64,000 nucleotides of DNA from Verrucomicrobiota bacterium (GCA_013140495.1 JABFSR010000086.1:1-64000), one strand, 5' to 3'. Positions 11,501-20,051 are shown, numbered from the stretch's first letter. Notes: a model not told the origin generated them from the sequence alone. A program made the numbers and translations.

Positions 11501-13208
11501 TGCGGAACACGTCCCAATAATCTCCGTTGGGCGGGGCGTAGTACGCATCCTGATCCCACGTCGTGGAACGCGTCGAAACCACAAACGTGCCCGGCGCCAC
11601 CACGTCCGGTTTGAACCGCCCGAAATCGCCCTCGATGCCGATCCCCGAATTACCGCGGCTCGAAAACCACGCGATCTCGTTCTGCGAACTCGTCATCCCC
11701 TCCCACGGCGCGTTCGTGAAGCTGTCCGCGTCCACGACGATGTTCGTGATGTTGCGTGCAAGCTCGGTCGCGCCGACGGTGATGACATTCTTTGCCGTGC
11801 CGGGTGATGTCACGCTGCCCGAGCTGCCGCTGAGTCCCTCGTCATCTCCGCCACCTTCATTGCCCGCAGTGAACACGAACAGCAACGGTTGGGGGCCGGT
11901 TGTATCCGGCAGCGCATCGCGCGTGGCCTGATCGAAACTCGACGCATGGATGTCATAGCTGCTCGCGCCGATGTAGCCCCAACTGTTGTTCGAGATCAGC
12001 GCGTCCTCGCGCGCGGCGCGCTCCTGCAGGATGTAATCCGTTGGGGTGTTCGTTGCCGAAATCGCCGCCTGCGAAAAAATCGTCGCGCCGGGCGACATGC
12101 CCCGGAACTGTCCGTTCGTGCCGGGCATGATCGAACCATACGCATTGGACACCGTGGTGGAACTTAGACCACTGCTCGCAATGATGCCCGCCACATGCGT
12201 GCCGTGGCCGTCCGGGTCAGTCGTGGCAGTACCGACCACGCGAGGCCCAAGATCGGGGTGCGACGCATCCACGCCGGAATCATTGACGCTCACCGTGATG
12301 TCCGATCCGGTGAGGCCGAGATAATTCGTGGTCGTGCGCGTGTCCGCCGCCACAGTGAGCCGTGCCCGGGTCAGATCGTTGGCGCTCCCGCGCTGGCGGG
12401 AGAGTTCCATCAATTGCACCCCCGGCATCCGCGCAAGACTCAACCAGTCCGCCGGCGGAGTGACGGTGACAATCGGGCCGAACGGTGAATGATCCTCGGA
12501 AATAATTTCGACGGCATTGCGCCTGAGCTGCTCTCGCGTTGCCTCCGCCGAGCCGGCAAACAAAACAACGGTCAGGTTTTTCCCATCGGGCAGGGGTTTG
12601 TTGTCCACGCCAAGCACAAGCAGTTCGGATTTAAGTTTGTAAACCGGCTCCCATGGATAGACCGCCAGCGTCTGGCTCGCGGTTTTCAATTGACCCGCCG
12701 CCGTGGTGGACGCGCGGACAAGAACGGCGTCATTCGGGATGTAGGAAACGAACTCCGCGCCAACCTCCGCAAGCACTTCACGAAAGGCTTTGTCGAACGG
12801 GCCGCGCAGCTTGACGATGTAACTGCCGGGATCGCCGTCGAAGCGGAGATGATCCGGGATGTTGAAGTTCAAGGGCAGCGCGGTGTCAATCAGCGCGTTT
12901 TCAAGAAGGATCGCTTTGTTGTCGCGCAGCAAATCACCGTATGGGCGCGGGGTGTTGGTGAGGCGATGCGCGAGAAAACTGTTGGACTTGACCGCAGTGA
13001 CCGGCGCGGGTGCAGCGACCGCGTTGGTGTTTGAGACTGGCGCGGTACCGGCGGGCGCGACGGTCTGGTTGGTGACGGCAACAGGGGCGGCATCGCGCTT
13101 TTGCGCGGCCCACTTGTTGCCAAGACGCCAGCAATAAAACGCGCCAGCCATGCAAAGCAGGCTGATGACAAACCACAACATCGGTCTCGGACGCATAAAA
13201 TTATTCAA
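5538..13208 (-). CDS. Giant secreted S8 (subtilisin-like) peptidase with PPC/P-domain, LamG and C-type-lectin-like regions
   Basis: DSGVDASHPDLG, DGHGTHVAGIIASSG and SGTSMAAASVAGTLALM catalytic motifs; LVSWWPGESNTVDIVGGDDGTL...LDEVAIYNRALTPFEI LamG; EFVRATNNISWGEAQLAAQ..GHLAVITSAAENEFI lectin-like. Confidence 0.9.
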   Translation of the reverse strand: MNNFMRPRPMLWFVISLLCMAGAFYCWRLGNKWAAQKRDAAPVAVTNQTVAPAGTAPVSNTNAVAAPAPVTAVKSNSFLAHRLTNTPRPYGDLLRDNKAILLENALIDTALPLNFNIPDHLRFDGDPGSYIVKLRGPFDKAFREVLAEVGAEFVSYIPNDAVLVRASTTAAGQLKTASQTLAVYPWEPVYKLKSELLVLGVDNKPLPDGKNLTVVLFAGSAEATREQLRRNAVEIISEDHSPFGPIVTVTPPADWLSLARMPGVQLMELSRQRGSANDLTRARLTVAADTRTTTNYLGLTGSDITVSVNDSGVDASHPDLGPRVVGTATTDPDGHGTHVAGIIASSGLSSTTVSNAYGSIMPGTNGQFRGMSPGATIFSQAAISATNTPTDYILQERAAREDALISNNSWGYIGASSYDIHASSFDQATRDALPDTTGPQPLLFVFTAGNEGGGDDEGLSGSSGSVTSPGTAKNVITVGATELARNITNIVVDADSFTNAPWEGMTSSQNEIAWFSSRGNSGIGIEGDFGRFKPDVVAPGTFVVSTRSTTWDQDAYYAPPNGDYWDVFRTNLNAKLGPLYRYESGTSMAAASVAGTLALMQEFFEKRMQPDFGPTKRPSPALMKALLINGSRSVGSLYDFQVQNSINYQGWGLVRLRNSLHSNLTNGIAAPTNSLKFYEQSPAAALATGESVTRYFSFSDAARTVPMRVTLVWTDPPGNPAAGIKLVNDLDLVVTNLDTQEVFIGNDIGVGRNFVFATDFTNAPPTNDIINNVENVYISPTLGTNYSITVTARRVNVNAVTTHPDDIVQDYALVISSGNGEFPNAFTVSDTPITGGNTLDLTPLSNTLTNDPTRYAGSFVLGQHVGANSPILGSTVTLTNGQRSQWHFYSITNTTTFTNAAFVTFLPATLAIPQIGVRQETNADNATRFEADIDLYVATDDPTLLNLDAITIANSDKSRQRGGTEVVILTNSGLNKVYYIGVKSEDQMAAEYALLGLFSRDPFNAKDGDNYIPPFFPLPSAIPDGNPAKPGIVRFISPGPTDAAIVRRLVMTNSFFHENMGDLVGILTHNRQSVALNNHRSAPPGFYTFVYEDNDEEPANRVYIHPDGPGKLRNFVGERGSGPWFLTMVDNANSQTGFVSRVDMRLEPSASGGDSNIVHTIQPNAFFFEVVDVPVGATNLTVCVYNVSTTQVPLELYIRRDEFPTRTEYDYFKIMFPPNDCLTVTPQDLPPLQRGRYFIGVFNPSALEQQVRIGITVGVDLDSVTSVDFGTAGESPTFDDAVTNSTIFVATNSTIAQVEVGVRLQHPRVSDLALTLISPKGTRVLLTENRGGLDPEGFGGGASAITNVAPTVSAGGQAESSTNINTGVTSGFIDIDYDFFTVPDFLRVYYDGLLIFDTGLTNGHRRVTINYGPGTDTFVRIVVNEVGGNTNATTAWTYTVSSIIGDDTFLLFTDNTNRTTTPMKFLAPPYTPLPAAPAAIFSDFDAAAVASYVVPQVVDTWNVLTSNRVAVFNEPGLVRNGNSLALLSGSMDRFLPTKPDTKYQLNFAYRKAKFLEGLVSWWPGESNTVDIVGGDDGTLFGNAGFKRGLVATGFNYDGVDDYMTVNGLFPFHTTNSASFEFWVNPNGDYGVNAYQCLFWTRSTATPDEDRFNFYIRPDSTFNFDYRSITGNYHPLIGDIPVASNAWTHLAITRTGLDTYTLYTNGVAAASVVDATPELPTPSPGWRFSGLTYDEHEFNGQLDEVAIYNRALTPFEIADIYAAGAAGKCGMITPPDVCPLAGGTLSIPNGPTNNFLGTSNWAGGGLFFTAAFTNTQIRLTPTGGGRFYEFVRATNNISWGEAQLAAQSFVRAGMRGHLAVITSAAENEFIRTNFSTSNLNEFAWIGGREPTNDGSWFWDAGPEVGQQFSSNNVPTAPYNYANWATGQPDNSSTNEDYLTFNLGLDSGGITNGQWADAPPNPGTNNPVVGYIVEYEPPNSGVYVDDFTLTELDDALYVLPETALDALKGESAQGTWTLEILDRRTGATNLVSVLRDWQLRFVFESSGPIAIPLQHGIPHTNTVAASSITVPANSIAYYTVDVPPWALFATNSILFASQPVNLIFNQTIPPLTGAGDITFLANTTGGSATMSTTNLGPLLPGRRYYLAVQNTTNVAANFAIEVDFDITPLVNHVPQTNALGLAFQKYYFYDVSTNATAVQYRLYNMNGNANLVARKGLPLPTIAGYDVGSFNPGNFDEDILLFTNSTPVALTPGRWYLGVFPADVTPVTFTIVADEFTNAFPNIITLTNRIPYANTNSGAGLLADYYRFVVSTNAVRAQFEINNPSADMTLLLRKGLPLPDVGLFDYVSANGYTNDELIILYTNSAPVRLSPGNWFLSALNISGGPVTYSIKASEYTAEEVGIGIVITNVFLSSNSFCMTWTSLPGAHYFVEGKPDLVVTNWDIVSPTITAIDYSTTWCLALPSPYQFFRVAEGIVVNPYTPPIVINNITVTPGAVVLRWTAPASASFNVQWTPTLVPTAWTSFTNIITSPTGLFQFTDDGTQTGGLGGTRYYRLLQLP

Positions 13209-13248
13209 ACCAACTCAGTTCACTTCACTCTCGCACCGCCTGCCGCGC

Positions 13249-13317
13249 GAGGATGGAGGATGGACGATTGAAGATGGCGATCCTTGCGCCATCCTCCACT
13301 CTCCACCTTCAATCCTC
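13249..13317. repeat. Palindromic repeat with GATGGCG-ATCCTTG-CGCCATC core between the S8 gene and the pseudopilin cassette
   Basis: GAGGATGGAGGATGG...CCATCCTCCACTCTCC read directly. Confidence 0.6.
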
Positions 13318-13324
13318 TGTCCCC

Positions 13325-16300
13325 TCAATCCGGCCCCAAAACATTGTAACTCTCCACGACCAGGCGCGGCGGGTATTTGAGTTTCGGATTTGGATTGTTC
13401 ACGTCTGCCGGATTTGGCGAACCCTCCACGCGCACCACGGCGCGCGCGGCGGTTTCCGCCGTGACCTGGTAATTGGTGCAAAGACCGTTAAAAGGCTGCA
13501 AGCCGTTGAGCAGATTCCCGCCCAGGTAAATGGAATTGTCCGCCGGATGCAGCGTCTGGCCGTAGGCATAAACCACGAAGCGCGGCTCGCCCACGCGCAA
13601 CAGCGACATGATCTGCTGCGGAATCCATTCATACGCGGCGTCGTTCAAACCCTTCTGCACCTGTGTCTGTGTGCTCCGGTTTAGGAACGGCGAAGCCGTC
13701 GTGAGTTCGGGTGTGGCAAGAACATCTCCGAGATGTTTGAACGACTGGCTCGGAAACATTCCGAGGTTGGTGCGCGTGGTGTTGATGCCATTCACGATCT
13801 TGACCATCGCCGGCAACGGTGTGCTCGTATCAGCAGGATTAAAGTAACCAGCGGGCTGGATGATTTGCGGACTAAACTTCAAAGTGGGAACCGTGGAGTT
13901 AAGTGTCACATCAGTTGTGGAATTGGTGATGGCGACCACACCCCCGAGGACCGCAGACCACGCTGCCAGCCCTTCCTGATTGATGGGCAATTGTCCGCGT
14001 GTTGCGTTTTCGTTCAATGCGGTTGTGAAGATGTCGAACAACACGCGATCCTCCGCAGGACGGGTGTAGAAAGCATCGAAGCGATTTGGATTCCCGGACC
14101 ACTGCGACCATTTCTTTGCGGAGTTCGCGTACGCGTTGTTTGTGACCCAGGTGAAAGCGCTGGCAAGTGGTGCCGGAAAATTGGTGATGCCCACGTCACT
14201 GGCCTTTAGATAAACAGTCTGCCACGGCGTGCCGCGATGAACACGCCCAAGCCAGCCGATGTTGGGGAACGCATTGGTGTGAAATTCCCAATCATCAGAC
14301 AGCTTCACAAGCGGATCCTTGAGCGACATGTCGTAAAAACTGCCCGAGTCGGTGGCTTCATCATTATCGCCTCCCGGTCGGCCACCCCAGGGATTGAAGC
14401 GGGCATTCAAGGTTCCAAAGTCCTTGCCTGTGCCCTTCATCAAGGGAGTGTTTTGTGATAATGAAACGATTTCCAAATCGTTCGTACGATCCACCTGGAC
14501 TAGATCCCCGGAGTGGTAGTGAACCAGGGGGTCGTTAGCCTGCCACGAGAAATACCGTCGGAGCCGCAACGAAGGCGTGTACGGAACCTGGGCCGAGCCG
14601 ACAACGCCGTTCGTAAGGAATGCAGCGAACTTTTGGGACTCGGCGGCGTTGTCAAATGTTCCAAGATTTGCCCAATCTGTTCCTTGGTACTTCGACTTGT
14701 TCAACGACACATGAATCTGATTCGTCATCCCGATGGTCGGCACAGTGGTGTTTTTCGGATTCCTCGCCCGCGTGGAATCCCACATCTGCTTGAAGATTTT
14801 TCCGTTCAGTTTTCCTGGGGGAGTTCTGCCAGGATCATTGTTCTTGTCCTGATCTATCCGGTCTGAATTCGCCTTGGCAATGTCATTGCTGATGCTACGA
14901 GTGGTGTTCAGTGTATCGAGTTGAACATAGTCAACAACCCGCCCGCCTGACACCATGTGCACGCGAACTCGATTGGTGATGAATAAATACCACTGAGGAT
15001 CCGCGTAGAAGTTGTAGTTGGTTTCAACACTCCGCGACACATCCGGCAACAAACCGGGGGGATTGAACCGGTAGGTCGCCGGCGTTAGATGAGTAATGTT
15101 TGTTTGAAACGGGATAATGAATGAGCTGTCTGAGCCAGCCTTAAAGCCAGGCCACTTCCCCGCCCCTGGCAAGATTGGCATCGTGCTTCTATACGCCGTG
15201 GCTCCGGCTCGAACAAATGGAACAACGACTCCTACATCATTGGAGAGTCCCATGCGAACCTCGTCGAGGACAAATATCGTTGCGCCGCGCGTGTAGTTGC
15301 TGCGGTAGGAATTCCAGACCTCTGCACCAATCGCGTTTGAAACGCTCAGATTATACATGAGGTTCGTTTGCAATCCTCCGTCTTTCTGCTGCCGCGTCAA
15401 AATCATCTTGCGGGTGATTTCGAAATGCGAGTGCATCGCATACTCGTTGAAGTTTGGAAGTCCTTTCTTTGCTCCGATGATCCACGGCACACCATAAATG
15501 TTTGAGTCCTGGCCAATCAGCGCGAATTCAGCAGGCTCGTCGAGTGCAAGCGGTTTGTCAGCTGCCTTGATCAAATCCGAACCAGCCTCGATGAAGCCTG
15601 TAATATAAATACTGCCACCGCTCTTGCGGAAAATGGGACGGAAAACGCTCGGTAATCCGGGATCAAATCCACGATTGGTGACAACGCTGTCGGTGATGTT
15701 TGCAGCCAGTTGCAACAGGCGATTTACACTGGGGGAATAAACCATGCGATTGCTGAACCACACCGGAATACTCGTCACGTCGAAAGGCTGGTTTGTACCG
15801 AAGAAATTGATGTAGTAGCTGCGGTCGTTGTCGAGCCAGTCCTGCGTGTACCGGCTCAACAGCCGGTTGGCGATGCTGTTGAACATGACAAGTGCAACTT
15901 GCGATTGTCGAACGCCGAGTGCAGATGCGTCATCCCATCGGATAAAGTTGGTCGCAGCGAAACCACCAACGTTTACATAATTCAGATTCAGCTTGTCCGT
16001 GTCTTCGTAGGCGGAGTCAGTGCCGAGCTGCGAGAGCATCCGGTAATAGGTGTAGCTGTCGTACGTGGAAAGATTTGTTGAGGCCATGGAAAGACGATCC
16101 GGGAACTTGAATCCCGCCCCGCCCGCCGTTGTCTTGGCGGGATTGAATAAATCCTGCTCGCTGAAAAAGTGATTGGCCAGCGGTGCGCCTGGCCATGGAT
16201 TACCCGGGCGATCAAAGTCCGCCGTCAACCCAGCCGATGGTCGCCCGACTCCGTTCGTGGAGAACAACGATGCATCGTCGGAATAACCGTCAACGAAATC

Positions 16301-17413
16301 TCTTCTGAACGCATTTGCCCCGTTGTTCCCAAAGAGATAGGAGACGCTAGCTGGCGTGTAAGTGAGAGTACTGGGATTCCCGTTCAGCCGGTAGCGGTAA
16401 AGCGCTGCGGCATCCTCAAATGCCTTGCCGGAGCTCCAAACTGGATTGGCCACCGGCTGATCATAAATGTAACCGTTGTTGGCATAGCCCCAGGCGTATC
16501 TGTTCGTATTCAGGTCATAGAGGAAGGAAGCGAGGTTGATCTCCCATGAGCCAACGCCCTGGTTGCGCGAAAAATCCTTGCCGTCCACGTTCATCTGCGA
16601 TGTCCGGTCTGCCAGCGTCTGGTTGTGAATGTAATTTACATCCAGCGTCTTTCCGGCAGGAACAACCATGAAGCAGTAGCGGCTGAGAAAACGATTCGTG
16701 CTTGAGTGCGGAAATCCGGGCCGCTCCAGTTCGCCGATCCATTCGGGATCACCGACCATGTAATTACTCACCCACTGCCCGTTGGGAAGAACTGCGACGA
16801 ATGGATTTCCGGAACTGTCAACGTTTGTCACCGGCCAGAAACCAGAGCGGTCATGGCGGCCATTGCGGTTCAGGTCAAGGTAGTAACGGAAGTCGTAACT
16901 GCCCGCCACTCCCCTGGTCGCGTTGGTGACCCAGACTGGCGGACGCGGGCTGAAATACAGGTTCGTGAGGTTTTGAAGTCTTTGCCAGATGGAGAGTGGA
17001 TTGCCGTTTGGCAGGTAATCAAAATTTACATTCGTGAAACCGTTCACGGTTGGAGGAAAGATGGCCTGCCAGTTCATGTTGTTGGCAGCGGCGGGATCGA
17101 ATCCTTCCCACCGGATGAAGTTCGTTGAAACCAGGAGGCCGAACGAACTGACATTCGTCGTGCCGAGAATGTTTGCAAGGATTTCAGCCTTGGCGCGCTC
17201 GATTCCTCCATCCATCGCAAACTTGGAGGTTGTCATGTCCTTGGTGGTGGCCACCACGCCCTTCTCGCGGCGGCTCAACGCCAGAAACGTGATCGCCATG
17301 AACAGGATCACTGAAAGCATGATGACCGTGATGACGAGGGCGACGCCGCGGCTGCGTGACGCGTGATGCGTGGTGGGTGACGTGCGGCGTGAAAGTTGGG
17401 AGTTGAGTTTCAT
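13325..17413 (-). CDS. Large PilX/GspK-like protein, 1362 aa (Verru_Chthon cassette protein A-like)
   Basis: N-terminal GVALVITVIMLSVILFMAITFLALSRREKG; followed by three prepilin-type genes with 4-nt overlaps. Confidence 0.7.
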   Translation of the reverse strand: MKLNSQLSRRTSPTTHHASRSRGVALVITVIMLSVILFMAITFLALSRREKGVVATTKDMTTSKFAMDGGIERAKAEILANILGTTNVSSFGLLVSTNFIRWEGFDPAAANNMNWQAIFPPTVNGFTNVNFDYLPNGNPLSIWQRLQNLTNLYFSPRPPVWVTNATRGVAGSYDFRYYLDLNRNGRHDRSGFWPVTNVDSSGNPFVAVLPNGQWVSNYMVGDPEWIGELERPGFPHSSTNRFLSRYCFMVVPAGKTLDVNYIHNQTLADRTSQMNVDGKDFSRNQGVGSWEINLASFLYDLNTNRYAWGYANNGYIYDQPVANPVWSSGKAFEDAAALYRYRLNGNPSTLTYTPASVSYLFGNNGANAFRRDFVDGYSDDASLFSTNGVGRPSAGLTADFDRPGNPWPGAPLANHFFSEQDLFNPAKTTAGGAGFKFPDRLSMASTNLSTYDSYTYYRMLSQLGTDSAYEDTDKLNLNYVNVGGFAATNFIRWDDASALGVRQSQVALVMFNSIANRLLSRYTQDWLDNDRSYYINFFGTNQPFDVTSIPVWFSNRMVYSPSVNRLLQLAANITDSVVTNRGFDPGLPSVFRPIFRKSGGSIYITGFIEAGSDLIKAADKPLALDEPAEFALIGQDSNIYGVPWIIGAKKGLPNFNEYAMHSHFEITRKMILTRQQKDGGLQTNLMYNLSVSNAIGAEVWNSYRSNYTRGATIFVLDEVRMGLSNDVGVVVPFVRAGATAYRSTMPILPGAGKWPGFKAGSDSSFIIPFQTNITHLTPATYRFNPPGLLPDVSRSVETNYNFYADPQWYLFITNRVRVHMVSGGRVVDYVQLDTLNTTRSISNDIAKANSDRIDQDKNNDPGRTPPGKLNGKIFKQMWDSTRARNPKNTTVPTIGMTNQIHVSLNKSKYQGTDWANLGTFDNAAESQKFAAFLTNGVVGSAQVPYTPSLRLRRYFSWQANDPLVHYHSGDLVQVDRTNDLEIVSLSQNTPLMKGTGKDFGTLNARFNPWGGRPGGDNDEATDSGSFYDMSLKDPLVKLSDDWEFHTNAFPNIGWLGRVHRGTPWQTVYLKASDVGITNFPAPLASAFTWVTNNAYANSAKKWSQWSGNPNRFDAFYTRPAEDRVLFDIFTTALNENATRGQLPINQEGLAAWSAVLGGVVAITNSTTDVTLNSTVPTLKFSPQIIQPAGYFNPADTSTPLPAMVKIVNGINTTRTNLGMFPSQSFKHLGDVLATPELTTASPFLNRSTQTQVQKGLNDAAYEWIPQQIMSLLRVGEPRFVVYAYGQTLHPADNSIYLGGNLLNGLQPFNGLCTNYQVTAETAARAVVRVEGSPNPADVNNPNPKLKYPPRLVVESYNVLGPD

Positions 17414-18378
17414 TGATACGCGGCGGGGTCAACGTTACGGACGGGAACGCGGATGCGAAAGAGATGAACCTTGGAGGCCTGTTGCGCCAGGTAGTTGCTG
17501 CGCGCGATGCCGGCAGGAATTGCAAGCGCGCGGTCGCGGGAACGCTCCTCGAGCACGCCAAGTTCGAGTTCGACAAAGGCGGGGACTGCGTTGCTGTAAT
17601 ACTCGTAATGCTCAACTTCATATTGGACGGTTGCAGAGCCCTGGAGGATGGCAGAATTGGCAGGGCTGCTGTTTGTTGAAACTTCTGTTGTCGTCCAAAC
17701 ATTGTTCGGGTTGAAACATCTCACCTTGAAATGGATCACGCCGTCCACGATGTGACTCATGTTCGCGATGGGCGTATTGAAGTAGCTCGTAACAAGCGCC
17801 ACGGGGTTGTCGCCGAATCTGTTGGTCCTGGAGAAACGATACAGGGAACCGATTCCGTCTCCATGATTTGTGATCGCGTAGCCATAGCCGGTCCAGGTCT
17901 GATTTTCCCGGGCCAGGAAAAACATGTCTTCCATGATGTTGATCCGACCGGGTCCGGTTGGATTGCCAGTGATGGGCTGGATGAGCAGCGGGCTGTTCAG
18001 GCGCTTCGCAAAGAAGTTGATGGTGTTGTCTGGACCGTAGCTTGGTGTGATCTGCTCAAGGTCGCGCGTGAGCAGTTCAGTGACAGCGCGACCGCTTTCC
18101 AGCACGTCCACCTGGGTCATGCTCGTGCGAAAGGCCTTCTGCGTCTGTGCAAACATCGAGACGAGTCCGATGATGATCACCGCAAGCAAAACGGTGACGA
18201 CCATGATTTCAATGAGAGTGAAGGCGGAGTGCGCCCGTCCCCGGGCACAGCGATCACCGCCATCAATGTTGGCTGGAAAGAATGCAAGACATCCCTGACA
18301 GCGAACCTGCTGTGGCCGGGGACGGCCACACTCCGCAGCATGGATTCCTGGCTGGAATGATGGAGGGGAAAGTTTCAT
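17410..18378 (-). CDS. Prepilin-type N-terminal cleavage/methylation protein, PulJ/GspJ-like (Verru_Chthon cassette protein C-like)
   Basis: AHSAFTLIEIMVVTVLLAVIIIGLVSMF class III signal; REP pair encoded in leader. Confidence 0.75.
   Translation of the reverse strand: MKLSPPSFQPGIHAAECGRPRPQQVRCQGCLAFFPANIDGGDRCARGRAHSAFTLIEIMVVTVLLAVIIIGLVSMFAQTQKAFRTSMTQVDVLESGRAVTELLTRDLEQITPSYGPDNTINFFAKRLNSPLLIQPITGNPTGPGRINIMEDMFFLARENQTWTGYGYAITNHGDGIGSLYRFSRTNRFGDNPVALVTSYFNTPIANMSHIVDGVIHFKVRCFNPNNVWTTTEVSTNSSPANSAILQGSATVQYEVEHYEYYSNAVPAFVELELGVLEERSRDRALAIPAGIARSNYLAQQASKVHLFRIRVPVRNVDPAAYQ
18226..18334. repeat. Inverted REP pair (GGAGTGCGCCCG family) inside pseudopilin leader
   Basis: GGAG-TGCGCCCG-TCC-CCGGGCACA and reverse-strand GGAG-TGTGGCCG-TCCC-CGGCCACA. 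Confidence 0.85.
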
Positions 18379-19214
18379 TGCGCCTGGGAGTATTGTTCAG
18401 GATGGAAAAACCAGTGAAGCGGCGGCGAAGGCGGCGGCGCTGGCAGCAAGCGTCCACCAGCGATGGTGCGATAAGTCTGCCTGCCCGAGCCGGATTTACC
18501 GTTTGCATACAACGGCCAGCGGAATGTGAGGCGGACTTCATGGAGATTGTTCACAAGTTTCCCGCCGGAGGGGGAGTTCGCGTCTGCGTTGGGCACGGGA
18601 TAAATCTCGACAATCATCCGGTGCGCGAAGGCGAAATTTTGAATGTTGGCCTGGGTTTGCGGCAATTGTTCGCCGGCGGAGCCGCTCATGGCATACGTGT
18701 AGGCGACAACGTAGTTGCTTTGGTTGCCTGTAAACTTTGGCGTGCTTAACACACCGACGATGGCGGCGCCATTGGTGATCGGCCAAAACGGTTTTGCCGG
18801 GAACGAGTTCACGTCAGAATCTGTGTACACAAAACCATCGCCACCGCTGTTTATCGGCGTCCACGGGTCCGTGGTTGTGTTGTACTTGGTCCAGAAGTTC
18901 GTTATTGCATAGACATGATTGGTCAAATCATCCAGTCCCCGCGCGCCGCTACGGATGGCGTCCATGAAGAAGTTGGCCTCGTTGTTGATGATGGTTTCCT
19001 CGCGGTTGTCCTTCTGGACGTTCAAGCCCAGGGGCAGCACGCCAATGATGGCAACGACGGCAAAGCCGATGATCGCCATGCTGATGGCGATTTCGACGAG
19101 CGTGAAGGCGGAGCGGCGGCGGAGCGCGGACAGCCTTGTCCGCGAGTCCGGTAGCGGGGTTTGAAACGCGCGGACAAGGCTGTCCGCGCTCCGATGTGTT
19201 CGCGTAAGTCTCAT
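18375..19214 (-). CDS. Prepilin-type protein, PilV/GspI-like (Verru_Chthon cassette protein B-like)
   Basis: SAFTLVEIAISMAIIGFAVVAIIGVLPLGLNVQ; 4-nt overlaps both sides. Confidence 0.75.
   Translation of the reverse strand: MRLTRTHRSADSLVRAFQTPLPDSRTRLSALRRRSAFTLVEIAISMAIIGFAVVAIIGVLPLGLNVQKDNREETIINNEANFFMDAIRSGARGLDDLTNHVYAITNFWTKYNTTTDPWTPINSGGDGFVYTDSDVNSFPAKPFWPITNGAAIVGVLSTPKFTGNQSNYVVAYTYAMSGSAGEQLPQTQANIQNFAFAHRMIVEIYPVPNADANSPSGGKLVNNLHEVRLTFRWPLYANGKSGSGRQTYRTIAGGRLLPAPPPSPPLHWFFHPEQYSQAQ
19121..19192. repeat. Inverted REP pair (GGAGCGCGGACA family) inside pseudopilin leader
   Basis: Both halves are GGAG-C-GCGGACA-GCCT-TGTCCGC. Confidence 0.9.
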
Positions 19215-20047
19215 TTGAACTCCTGTTTCTCAAGCCGCGCCCGACCGGTAAGCCAGTCAATGTGGACGAGCATGAAGGTGTTGGTGCTTGAACCGGCCGG
19301 TGACTCGGTGAGCGTGGGCGGTGCCTGCACCACATTTTTGTTGGCGTCGCGACTGTAGTTGACGCTGCCTTTGGCGAGCGGGATGAATTCGTCCTCCTGA
19401 GACGGGTTTATGCCGTCACGCGTCAATTGACCAAGGTGATTGAAGGCGATGTAGGGAAGTGTGACGTACGGGCCACCAATCACCGCAGCGTCCTGGGACG
19501 GGAACGGCACCGCGGTGGTGCGGTCAAAACCTTTCACGTCAAAGGTACGATCAGTGATGGCAGAAGGCCGGGGAGGATCGTAAATTGTGGTGAATGTGTT
19601 CCGCGCATTGAACTTGAATGCAGGAATCAACGCACCTTCCGGCAGGGAGCGCCACGTTGTCAGATAGTGGACGGTGGATTTTCCCGGTTGATCCCCAACG
19701 CTGCGAAGAGTCACGAACGTGTAGGCGGAGAGTTGTTTCTCGTAAAGCTTTTGGGCTTTGGAGACTTCGTTGGGAATCCGCACGTCATTCAGGCGATTGT
19801 AAGCGGGCAAGTCGTTCCAAAAATTCGCCGGGCAGAAAACCATGTAAACGGTGGTGCGCTGGCTGATGGCGAATTGACGGGCGCGGGTGCAGTCATCGAG
19901 CAACTGGCGCGTGGTGGCAAGTGTGGAGTCCGAGCCGCGCATGGTCCCAATCGTGGGCAGCGCAATCGCCGTGAGAATGGCGATGATGGAAATGACCACC
20001 AGCATTTCGACGAGCGTGAAGGCGGATTGTCGCGGCGCGGTTCGCAT
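19211..20047 (-). CDS. Prepilin-type protein, GspH-like (Verru_Chthon cassette protein D-like)
   Basis: SAFTLVEMLVVISIIAILTAIALPTIG; ARQFAISQRTTVYMVFCP. Confidence 0.75.
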   Translation of the reverse strand: MRTAPRQSAFTLVEMLVVISIIAILTAIALPTIGTMRGSDSTLATTRQLLDDCTRARQFAISQRTTVYMVFCPANFWNDLPAYNRLNDVRIPNEVSKAQKLYEKQLSAYTFVTLRSVGDQPGKSTVHYLTTWRSLPEGALIPAFKFNARNTFTTIYDPPRPSAITDRTFDVKGFDRTTAVPFPSQDAAVIGGPYVTLPYIAFNHLGQLTRDGINPSQEDEFIPLAKGSVNYSRDANKNVVQAPPTLTESPAGSSTNTFMLVHIDWLTGRARLEKQEFK

Positions 20048-20051
20048 AAAG

